A DNA stretch of 64,000 bases from Acanthaster planci (Eukaryota > Echinodermata > Asteroidea > Valvatida > Acanthasteridae): assembly GCF_001949145.1 (NCBI RefSeq), contig NW_019091362.1:10891021-10955020 (forward strand), read 5' to 3'. Each line of letters starts with the position of its first letter. Position 1 is the first letter of the stretch. Below are positions 53,546-64,000 of the stretch, piece by piece. The notes beneath the pieces were generated by a model. That model worked only from the letters and a program-made list of their open reading frames with translations, was not told the DNA's origin and ran no database searches. Made by a program: the position numbers and the translations under genes.

Positions 53546-56400
53546 TTAAATGTGAAATTGGCTGAAATTGGAACTCGCTCCAGTTGGAGTCCTGGGGGTT
53601 CCAATGTGAGACGTGCGAAACCAAGAAAGGAACTAGGTGAGTTCCTTGCACGCCGTCTAGCCCTACCAACGTTTTTGTTAGCCGGAAAAGATGCAGGTAG
53701 TTGTGTTCTTCCCGTCGAGGGCCGCGGACCTCTTCTATAGGGGCATGGCCCTGTTATTATTGATGGTTAGCAAGACGCTGGTACGTCCTCTCCCCTTCCC
53801 GGGGGTGGGAGGGGGCGTAAGTAGGCAAGGGCACTCTCCTTCGGGAGGGCGGACCGGACAGTGGCAGATAGTGCCCCTGTGGCCATAGGGCAACACCAGT
53901 CTGTCCAGCAATGGGCCCGCTAATTGCCGGAAGCGTGCGCGGCTGGTATCCTGGGACCTTCATGTGGTGGCCCTGTTTTCATTAACCTTACTAGGATATT
54001 CATTTTACTGTAGCTTCAAAGGATAAGATTGTGACTACTCAAAAATTTAACTTATCAAAGCAACTTTGTTTATTCTTATGCTTATCAAGAATTGTTTTGT
54101 TTCCAAATAGAGACCCCATGCCAGATTTTGAAAAAAGTCAATCACGTGGAAGTGGCATCCGTTGCCCATCATCACACTTCAACACCATGTGCTGTTTGCT
54201 TTGTTGCATGAGAGTGCTGACTGAAAAGTTCTTCACTTATTCAAAAATTAAAAAAAAAAATCAATCTTATGTGAAATCATAGTTAAGTTTAATAAGCATG
54301 CAGGGGCAGGTTGGGCAATAAAATAATTTTTGCTTTGATATCGATTAAGACTTCTTTGAACCGTGCCCACTGAGTCTATAATTATATTCACTCTTTTTAA
54401 AATGAAACGCTCACAGGTGTTCTGCCTGCACAGAAAAATGATGTTCGATATGTCGTCTTTCATATTCCTTTCAATTTTTAGTGGGTTAACAAATGAATTT
54501 TTGAGAAATTCCCACCAAAAGCAGATCTGCCCTAAAATGAAGGAAATTTCCCTACCAGGAAAAAAAAATTGAAAATGCGTCCCTCTGCAAAACGTGTCAG
54601 TAGTGCCACTTTTGGACCCGATTGTATCCAATTTGCTCAGAATTAGAAGCCCTAAGTCCAGGCCAGAGGTTCATGTAGTGCCATATTTCTTCAGTTCCCC
54701 AATTCCATATGGCTCTCTCGACTTTCTAATATAATATACTTTGAATGTATATAACTTTTATTAATGAACTCGGCGGACATATCTGTGGTCTATTTATAGG
54801 GGTAAAAGGATCCGAACAAAGACAGGCATCATGCCGCACGAGGGCAGTACCAGTATGCGTTTCGTGATCAAAATTAGATTTGCACAAGTATCGTGAGTGT
54901 GATGGTGTTTATCCGTTGCTTAATATTTATGATATTTATTAATACAGTCATTTTGTGTTCCTTGAAATCGTGTCAGGCTTTTTAAAAACTGTATTAAAGG
55001 ACTGACATCACTCTGAATTATCAGCACTGCTCCTTGGAAACGTTGCTCATTAAGTTGTGTTAGGTATTAATGATCTGGCAAAGGCGTTTGGGATCCCAAT
55101 ACCTCAGGTTACCTCAATCTGCTAGTAGAGTGTGCTATTCCCTATAATAAAAATTTAGTGAGGGGATAAGAAGGCCACATTTTGGGATACCGTTTTAAGA
55201 TAAAAGGTTTCGTCCATAAACTACAAAGTTTATTTTGATTGTTCACATATCCTCAGGATATATGCTGATCATACTTGGATACTGACAAAACAGTTAATTT
55301 GATAATTTTTTGACACCGTGTGTGGCGTACAGGCAAAGGCGTCAGGCCATTTTAAACGCCGCAGGTCCACAAAAACAGAGGGCACATAATACCTCCATGG
55401 TTGGCTTTAGTTTTCCCGTGGACATTGCTCATGAGACCCCCTCCCGCAACAGAAAACCGTCCGTGGAACCAGCTCTAATAGCACTCAATAGTTGGGAACT
55501 TCCTGCCTTTCCTAAGCAATACCCATCGATTGCACGACATCACGCAGATGAAGACAGACTCTAACTTCATGGCATTCGGCGCTTGAAGCGAGGTCGTGTT
55601 CGGGTAGGCTGTTCTTGACATGGGTTTCTTGTTCTCGCGCTCTAGAACACGACTTAAGAACACTGTTCTCGGAACAGCATCTTACACCACCTCCTCGACT
55701 GTGCTTTACAGGAACACACACAAAAAAATTCATGAGATTGTGATAACTTACAAAGCCTGAGACAATGGGAAGTTTTGCAACATTAACACGATAAATTTTC
55801 CATAACGTAGAAATGAATGTTACTTTTTAAATGAAAAGAATGCAGCCCAGTCATTCAAAAATTACCCCTCGAAGAACGTACATGAATACCGCCATGTTAT
55901 ACTTGCCAATACCCAGATAACCGGTTGTACGTTTCTAGCGTTCAAGCGACCGACCCACGAACAACTAACCGAGCTGTTCGTGAACATACGAAAACAAACG
56001 GCCCGAACCTAGCCAATGAGCTCTAGCGTTCTCATCGGCGAACCACGTTCCATCACGACAAACGTCACAGGTCGTCTTGGGACGGAGGGCACGCAGTTAT
56101 TGCGTCACCTCGGATTCAGTAGAATTAGTTATTCTTGGATGTATTTTGGTGTGCCCTCACCAGGAACGCGTTTGTGACTTCAAAGCAGTAACCAAGACCA
56201 TGTTCAAGGCGGCCCACAAAAACAAACAACTTGAAACGGTTACGACAGAGCCAAAGTGTGAGGAAGCAGATGACCTTGGTGATGAACGTCATTTAGCATA
56301 TTTCTCACCAATGCTATTCTCTCTTTTCACGTTGTAGAAGAGAATACTTCCTGCCTGGAAAACTTCGGATAGTACCCTCTGTCTTTCTTGCGCCGGTGAG
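53546..56400. other. No recognised gene
   Basis: Contains a GC-rich block (53690-53960) unlike its surroundings and, from about 55850, CpG-richer sequence leading to the alpha-catulin exon. The frames at 55310-55564 and 56077-56337 have no recognisable domain. Confidence 0.5.
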
Positions 56401-56756
56401 GGTGCACTTCAACTCAAGGCGGTATCGGTCCTCATCAGCTGCATACCGCCAAAAGGGGGCGTGTTCAATAACGCCTTCAGCAAAGGTTCGTCATTGTAAG
56501 GGATATTTCGTGTCATACACCTGAGGAATACACAAACTAATACACACTGTCTCCATCAACCTAAAACTTCTTTTGAGTATGTATGATTACAAAAATAGTA
56601 ATGTGCAAAAATAGGACTTTTATCATTTTCGGAATCGAGTACGAAACATAACACCAACTATACGTTATGTAATAAATTTCTCCCACACGCTTGTGTACGT
56701 GTTCGGGCTTTAGCGTGGTATATGATGAGCCGTTCACCGGATTGACACATCGAAAG
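56400..56756 (+). promoter_or_regulatory. Presumed 5' UTR/promoter region of alpha-catulin
   Basis: The sequence directly upstream of the start codon is less AT-rich than the surroundings and contains several CpGs (CACACGCTTGTGTACGTGTTCG). No TATA box near a convincing start was seen, so the transcription start is unknown. Confidence 0.35.
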
Positions 56757-56870
56757 ATGGCGACTGCCGGCCCCTTGAGAGCGAATGCTACCGCTCCAAA
56801 GTTTGACTCCAAAAACCTGGAAATAAAGACGAAATCGATAGAGCAGACACTGGTTCCCCTTGTGACACAG
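56757..56870 (+). CDS. CTNNAL1: Alpha-catulin, first coding exon
   Basis: From ATG 56757 (AAAGATGG context) the exon encodes 38 residues: MATAGPLRANATAPKFDSKN, then LEIKTKSIEQTLVPLVTQ. It ends in CAG followed by GTAGGAATTT, a good splice donor in phase 0. The L-E-I-K-T-x-S-x-E-Q-T-L-x-P-L-V-x-Q block matches the N-terminus of vertebrate alpha-catulin as I remember it, and more loosely alpha-catenin; there too this block precedes a conserved I/V-T-T-L segment. Alpha-catulin is a vinculin/alpha-catenin-family cytoplasmic scaffold linked to Rho signalling and cell adhesion. The rest of the gene lies beyond the window. The K-T-x-S-x-E-Q-T form favours catulin over catenin. Confidence 0.72.
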
Positions 56871-59800
56871 GTAGGAATTTCTGCGTCGAAATTGGAACAA
56901 ACTGCCCAACCATGCCAACGCCTGTGGTTATTTTTGTGTGATCTGTGTTTGTCACGTTATGACTAACGCTAACATGACGGAAGATGTATGTACAGTCGAC
57001 AGTACGGCAATTTGTGGTGCACTGCCGCATGCCGGAAGGCCTGCAGGCTTGCGTTGTAGTTTTGTGATGTCTATTTGCCTGAATGTCCTCGTGAACCAGA
57101 GCTGGACCTAGTAAATTTTACATGTATACAAAAGAGTCTGACAGTTTTGGGAAAAAATGGAAAGAGTTCCATACGGACATCACTTGTCACATATTGACAT
57201 AACACCCTGTCGTGCCTGTGTAGACTTAAGGCCTTACAAACCCTCTGAGACTGGTCTAGAAAAGAAGAGTTCTATTCGGATAACACAAATTTTCCCTTAA
57301 AGTGTTATAACAGTCATCGGAAAGTGTTAACTTGTCATAAAAAGTAAAAATTTTCCAAGAAATATCCTAAGCATTTACTTAGAATTTAGAAAACACTTAG
57401 GAGGACAAGTCTCAGTGATATGTTTGTGCACAGAGGGGCATCAAGTGTTGTCTGTATGTGGAACTCTTTCCCTGGAAATTGTAAATGTTCTGTAAGTAAA
57501 TGCTTCAACATTTTCACTTCTAAGACTTTATTTTTAGGACATGTTATTGCAGAAAGATTTTAATTTATAATAATGCCACAAAAACTTTGGCATTTTTTCT
57601 GCCCCAGTTTGAAGAATAATCAAAAGTATGAATACACACCAATATGATGTGGTGGCTGGGTTGGGAGGTAAGGGTTGGGAAAAGGGGATATTAAGAAAAG
57701 GGACTGGTCTTTCATAAGCAAAGAAAAGGGTGTCCCTGCTCCCACCTCTCCCCTGGTCTCTTACATGCATCTTCTTTCCGTCCCCTTTATGCCTGTCCAT
57801 TTCTCTCTCTTTCCTTGATATCATCACTTCTTCACAAGTACATGTATTCTTCCTTCCAGGTTGGGATTTTAACCACTTTCACTTCGGTAAATCTTGATTT
57901 TCAGCTCCTCAGTCTTGACCGCTCAGCCAAGTGGGTTGTTGCAGGAAGAGATCAATTTGTTTTACTTTAACGTAAAAAAAAGTGCTTGTCTTTTAGTATA
58001 ATAGGAATATATTAATCATAATAAAACATATTTAAATAAATAAAGGTGTGACTGCTTTGTGGAATATTCCATTCAATTTTAAAAGGTACGTAGTAGAAAG
58101 TGGAATTCTTCTTCAGGTTTCCCTAGACGTTTGTAACTACGTGTATAATCATTTCCAAACACAAAAACATCACAAGTTGTGTACACAACAACTTACAGAA
58201 AATCGCATCCATTGTGATACCGGGCTGGTAACATGGCTAAAAGCGGATACATGTATTTTATCTGATACTTGCCTATTTTGTAGAGCTAGCCAGAAATTAT
58301 AAAAATGCATGTGGTAAGTCTCATGGCAGCATCCATTCTTTGGCTTGAGCCGCAAAATATTTGATGTTAAGCTACTGGTAACTTAAGACCAGCACACGTA
58401 CTGGTACATGTACACAACACATGGCCAGTTTAAGTTCCGACATGGCACGGTATTGCATAATGTACTTATCACAAGATTCCGTTTTTCATTCTTTTTTATA
58501 AGGATTGTCTGGGTGAATGTCCCCCAAACTTAGTTCTGCCGTGCCACATGTAGAAGTTACTGGTACTGGTATTCTGCAAAGAACAAATAGGTCTGTTGTA
58601 AACTTTTTACCGGTGGGGTATTAAGTTAAAATCTTCCCGTCTTCATTTGCTAATGGCTAATACACTACATGCAAGGGAAAATTAATGGTGTTCGTGTGTA
58701 CAGACAAAACTTGTGTCCTGATGCCATGCCATAGTTTTTAGTACATGTATGATCACCGACTAAATTGCATCTCAATATTAGATTCTTTTTTAAATGTTGC
58801 TGTTCAAACACCTTACATGTAGGTGGTTTCGAATTCGAAATATAAGATCAGAAATCAAAATTCATGTACTGAGTGAAATAGCACTCAGTTTTTCCTGTGC
58901 AGGTACACGTACATGTACTTTGTATCTGCAGTCAGAAAGCGATAACTTTGTCACAGTTTTCACAAAGAGACAAGTTTCTCATTGGATTGCAAAACATACA
59001 TGTAGGTTTTGAGAAAATCGCATTTGAAGTTGGTCTTTTTTTTTCAAACGCTTAATTTCCTAGAATTTAGCATTCGTTTAAATTCACCAATGCTACACCA
59101 TAAAAGAGGTGATGTTACATGTACATGACACAAAACTACAAAACTAATATTTCTAGAAGTTAAAGTTGTTTATTTTGTAAACAAACAAGATTGTCTGTTC
59201 GTGAAATGCTAAAATTTGTGTGATCTTTGGTCTCCTCATGAAAACGGCACACATAATACACACTTTGCCATAGCGCGTGCCAAGTTCAACACTGTTGCAT
59301 GTATTTTGAGCACTGATCACCAGATTACAGATAATAAAGGTAATTTGAATTTGACCAGCCTCCCAAAAGGGACTGTTGCTTTTTGTTATAGGCTCAGCAC
59401 TGAATGATTGGGTACCAGTAGGCCCTTACATGTCAAATTTGAGGTTGAATTTTGATCATGTTCCTGTCACATTTGGCATGATTTGTAAGTTTAGAACACA
59501 TTTTTCAATGCAAATAACGTACCAAACAAATAAAGTTTGAAGCCAATTTCAATGATATTTCTGTGTCAACTTGCAGGTGTAACGGGGACACCAAAAAAAT
59601 CATGCATTTGGATCCCAAATTTTCAGAATGACCCAAATGCAAAAATGAATTTTTAGTTGGCCCAGAATATGTGACAACTCTTTGTCTAGTTTCTTTGTAT
59701 TCATGAGATTGGATTCAGACCAAGTGCGAACTTGCAAACTGGATTTCCCTAAATTTTTATTTTCATTTTTCAAATCATGAAAAAGAGAGAAATATTCGGC

Positions 59801-60149
59801 AGAAATGTAGGATGCAGTTTATAACAAAGCTTTGCAACTTTCTCAGTTGGAGAGGAATTAAACCCAGTGAAAATTCAGTAATGACTTATGACAAAGCTCT
59901 CAATGCGATCAGAAAGATGGGAGCAGCTCATTGTAAATTGATAATAATTATCCTACATGGATGTAGTACTCCCAGGGAGTGTGTTGAAAGGCTATACAAT
60001 TATGACAGATTATGCGCCACGCATCAGTAGTTGCACGGTTAATTGCCCTTGACCAGTATAATATTGAAAATGACTGTACCACCAAATAGTATTTATCACT
60101 CACTTTCATTGTTTTTAAGGTGAGAGGTTAACTCTGAATAGAATACAAC

Positions 60150-62460
60150 TACATGTACATGTATTGGCAGTACTGCATGGTACATGTATGTGCACTTGCA
60201 TATGAAGTTCCTGCACACGTTTGCAGTGGGATGTACATGTACTGGGAACAGACAGATGTACACCCATCCCAATGAGAATTATCCCTATGCCTAGAAAAAA
60301 AGTTGAGACACGTTGTGCTTGTACAGTACAGTTTTGAACCCAACACATGAACTCAAAAGCAGTATCTGGTATCTACATGTGTACATGTACATGTACATAT
60401 GAATGTATACCGTATGCATGTTACCGTGAAAGCTTTGTAATGTTAGGGATACATACATTATACCGGTGTCTAGGCACTTCCACACTAATGCCTAGGTGTA
60501 ATGGATACATGTAAATGTAGCTAATTTACCGGTAGGTTTTGAAAGGGGGCCACTGGAGGGTACCGGTACATGATTGTACCGGTAAGGTGCAGCAAGATAC
60601 TGTGTTCATTTTTTTCCCTGAACATAAATGCGCCCTTATAATAATCCTGTCAAAAAATATTGTGGACTTTCTCAAAGTTTCTCTGTACCTGTACAGGTTC
60701 CTTTAGAAAATGCAAAGGTTGCTTAAAACATTTACTACATGTACATGTTTGCTTGTAACATACAGTAGTTAAAGTACTGTACCATACATGTACATGTACC
60801 GGTAGGCAGAATTTTTGCTTTAAAAAAATGGACAGTATATATGCTTTTATTATGTGCAGAAATTTACCCAAATACCTACAGTATATCATCTCATTTTTAT
60901 TCATAACGGCCAAAATAATTTAAGCACAATGTATAATGGGTGTAATGTGGACAGAAACTCTGTGACTAATTTCTATCCATGTTGAATTATGCTCTGGTAC
61001 TGTATGTACATTAACATTACAGGCATGCAGTACATACATGTACCGGTATGTACAGTACATGTGCACATGTAGTTATTATTCAGTTGTCTTGGTTTTACAG
61101 GTAATATTGCTCAGGGGATCAGAAGGAAAAAGCACAATTTTGGGGGAAATGTACATAATTTACTGAATTATAACTTACCCTCAAATTTAATGTGAATATA
61201 CTTTCTGTCCATGCACGGTATACATGTACATGTATAGCTGTACATGTATTGCACATGTGTGTACGTGTACCGGTATGTACATGTACATGTAGCATTCTAA
61301 ACAAATGTGCACGTTTATTACTTGGCAAGTTCTTTGTGAGCAACAACCCTCAACAATGGTGTGGGAACATACTAGTAGGCCCCTATATTTATGAGGGGAA
61401 AAGAAGATAAAAACATGTACACAATGTACATGTAGCTTTATGCTATTATTCTGATTTATTTTCCACTCCTATGGTACATGTTCGTGTACACTGTATGCCA
61501 TGCTTTTGTCCTCCTGATGTGGAAAGACCCATCCTAACATGCCGAAGTACGTAACCATTGACAAGCCTGTCAAATTGATACTCTAATCTTGGTCACCATT
61601 TGTACAACTGTACATGTACATTTGGGTTGTCTTACATGCACCTGTATGTACTTTGTTCACGCACTTGTTTGTTTTTCGGTTTTTTGGGGAGTTTTTGGCA
61701 TTTGGATTCTTGAAACTGGTAAAGTGTAGACTTTCTGCATTTTGGGCTAAATATGCAGTACACATACCGGTACACATATACAATGTACATTTGCAGTTAC
61801 ATGCACACGTTATACTGGTGGCATACATGTACATATATGCACAGTCGTGTACATGTACATGTACGTGTGCAGCAGTGTACTGTACTGTGATCCCCACCAG
61901 CCTTTTCCATTTTGTGCCCAGTTTCATTCTGATCTTTGAGTACATGCAATCAATCACATTCACTACAGTATGAGAGGGCTTTCAGCAGCACTTGGAAATT
62001 TGAAATCCCAGCTCCTATTCCACACATGGATTGCAGTGCCCCTTGTTGACCTTTAGTTTGTGCAGGAGGCTCCTGGGGAAAATAGCAACATCTGTTGCAT
62101 TATGTTGGTAAAAACCACAAAGTAAAAACATGTACATGTAGGGGCCTACCTGTTCCCCCACATACATGTACATTGTACGTGACATAGGGGTATGTATAGG
62201 CTTACATGTAGAGTTAATGTACATGTACATTGTACACTATACTATGTTCATACATGTACTAGTATGTAAATGATACAGGTACATAGGCATGTACGTGTAC
62301 ATGTGTGTACTGCACATAAACGTAATACCGGTACATTAGCACACGTACATGTACATGTACAGTATGTAGGCCTACAGTGTACATGTATGATACACGGACA
62401 CTCATGTTGAAATGCCAGCAAATATAATTAATATAATTACATGTACATGTATTTGTCTGA
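60150..62460. repeat. Tract rich in ACATGTACATGT and ACCGGTA words
   Basis: Dense clusters of TACATGTACATGTA (for example 60376-60400, 61202-61240, 61845-61865, 62343-62362), often joined to ACCGGTA (60793, 61040, 61268). Each word is its own reverse complement, so both strands read alike. Short C-rich or purine stretches separate the clusters. It is not a simple tandem array; the spacing is irregular. Confidence 0.8.
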
Positions 62461-62856
62461 AATGGAAAGAAACACATGCAGAATTATAGTACCAGTAATA
62501 TCGGCGCATGTATGTGAACAATTTTCAAAGTGGCATGGGGCCATTTCTTAGACCATCAGACATTACATGTAGCTGTTAAAGGGCCTGCCAAAAGTGAGAT
62601 GGAGGACATTATCCCTTCGTCAAAGAAGTGGGGGGGGGGCAGTGGCCCCAATGGCCCTCCCCCAAGTTGGACCAGTGTGTATGATTACATGTACACATAC
62701 ATGTAAGTGAAATCACCAACATTAACCCCAGCAGGCGTCCAGGGGGAGGGGTAACATAACGACTTTCCAGTTGGTGACACCATGTGTTCGCAATCATAGG
62801 GTCGTTGTATGGCACTGACTGCATCACTGTGTCCTGATTTGACTCAGCCTTTAACC

Positions 62857-63081
62857 CTGTCCACACTGGACTTTGTTTTGGTCAAATTTACCGAGAGGAT
62901 GGTTACTTTTCTCATTTACATACATTTATTTACACTGTAAATGTCCAGTGCCGACATCCCAGGAAATTTTCCTCTCAGTTACTTTTACTGAGTCGCATAG
63001 TCATTTTTACCGGCCAATTAACTTCTGCCCAAGAAAAATCCCTGAGTCACTTTTCATGAGATAGAAGTCCAGTGTGGACAG
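62857..63081. mobile_element. 225-bp MITE with 17-bp perfect inverted ends
   Basis: Begins CTGTCCACACTGGACTT (62857-62873) and ends with its exact reverse complement, AAGTCCAGTGTGGACAG (63065-63081). The interior is non-coding. Too short for a transposase, so it would have been mobilised in trans. Confidence 0.85.
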
Positions 63082-64000
63082 CACAAGTTGGTAAAAGCAT
63101 GGAAAGGGGCATGTTTCTTAAAGGGAAGCTACACATCCGTGCATTGCACATTTCACCGCAGTGTGGTGTGTGGCAAATATTTCAAGTACATTTGTTCTTT
63201 TTGTCCCAATCACAGCAAAAATGATTATTGATACACACGTATGTTCGGGCCCCATAGACTGTGCATGCATTTAGTTTGTGTATCCGCGCATGCGCAATAG
63301 CGACATAATGGTCGGCGGTCTGAAAAATTATTCTAGCAGACGACGTGCATCGGTGGTGACCTATGTGAAGGATTTGTACTGCCCATTCCCTTGAAGACCT
63401 TGTGTGTGAATAAATTACCAAGAGTCTATCAAGTGGTGATATTTAATAGCTTCTAAGAAAGATTGCAGGAAAGTCATCAGAGAAAGTGGAAAATGTCAAT
63501 TTTATGACAAAGTATAATTGTGAAAAAGATCGTTTCTTTACCTACCTTTGTGTACATTTTTCACAATTTTGTAGAGTTTATCTTCAAATAACTTTGATGC
63601 CATATGACTATTAACTCATATGTACAAAAAAGGTACATCTACCGGTAGGAAGAAAACCATTTTTTAAAAGTCACTTCGGTTTTCATTGGGACCCATTTTC
63701 ATCATTTGCCGTGTTTTTCACCTTACTTAGTGCCTAATTTTCACACTTTTATGGAATTCCCCTGAGATCATTGGTGATACTGTTTGGAAGACTAAGAAAA
63801 TTCTTGTATATACATGTACATGTATCAGCTCATTTTTGTTCAAGATCGACAGCCGCTTGTCTGAAATGCAGTCTGTTTTTCATGCGGATTTAAATTTTCG
63901 CTCTGCGTTTGGCAGTGGTCAAATATGAGATGTCTGGATTTGGGGCATGGTGCACACGTACACATACCTGGATATGAGTGCATTTGGGTACGAGTTGACA
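63082..64000. other. No gene seen
   Basis: Non-coding, presumed intron; scattered ACATGTACATGTA words (63811). Confidence 0.5.

Larger units (their letters stand above)
56871..64000 (+). other. Presumed first intron of alpha-catulin
   Basis: No further coding exon was recognised up to the window end. The interval is AT-rich, carries a MITE (62857-63081) and an unusual tract of self-complementary words (about 60150-62460). Large first introns are common in this gene family, but continuity with the exon is inferred. Confidence 0.5.

Noticed and set aside
56077-56337. Upstream exon of alpha-catulin
   Set aside because: The frame has no resemblance to the family and no donor in phase with the exon at 56757.

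Overview
This is draft-assembly eukaryotic DNA, most likely from a marine invertebrate. It has two runs of N, one recognisable spliced host gene and dense layers of decayed transposons. A deuterostome such as an echinoderm, hemichordate or amphioxus is an inference from general sequence style (many ACATGTACATGT, TAGGCCTAC and ACCGGT words, plus the transposon mix); nothing here proves the species. There are no operons, rRNA genes or CRISPR arrays.

Layout. (1) 1-6326: minus-strand Ty3/Gypsy element A, running off the left edge, with a 5' LTR at about 5699-6326 and a tRNA-Leu-like primer site. Its RT gene carries a stop codon inside the catalytic box and is split by a ~690-bp MITE-like insertion. 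(2) 6330-10221: mostly non-coding, with a duplicated ~185-bp repeat and a foldback element. (3) 10222-11081: gap, bordered by a tandem array of ~158-bp tRNA-like units (11082-11570). (4) ~12090-21790: a 9.7-kb Polinton/Maverick relic bounded by inverted terminal repeats. It carries protein-primed-type DNA polymerase B, retrovirus-like integrase, a packaging-ATPase homologue, a small membrane protein, a zinc-finger plus HNH-like gene, a coiled-coil/membrane protein and four minus-strand genes, some probably virion proteins. All are broken, and polymerase and integrase are fused tail to tail by a deletion.

(5) ~22100-27580: minus-strand Gypsy B. (6) 27581-28642: a Tc1-like transposon with long inverted repeats. 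(7) ~28650-34700: plus-strand Gypsy C, with a 39-bp minisatellite in its gag-like region. B and C each carry a third reading frame with C2H2-like zinc fingers downstream of integrase. (8) 37240-38380: a second Tc1-like transposase relic. (9) 38650-39480: the 3' part of a Penelope-like element with a GIY-YIG domain. (10) 40725-41525: a truncated LINE interrupted by the second gap.

(11) 41.5-56.4 kb: largely non-coding, with several hairpin MITEs, a 1.2-kb inverted-repeat element, minisatellites and a possible spliced non-coding transcript. (12) 56757-56870: the first coding exon of what looks like alpha-catulin (CTNNAL1), plus strand, with a GT donor. The rest of the window (56871-64000) would be its first intron, which contains a 225-bp MITE and a long tract rich in self-complementary ACATGT/ACCGGT words.

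The most notable points are the Polinton relic with unusual accessory genes, the zinc-finger third ORF shared by two Gypsy elements, and the tRNA-like tandem array beside the gap.
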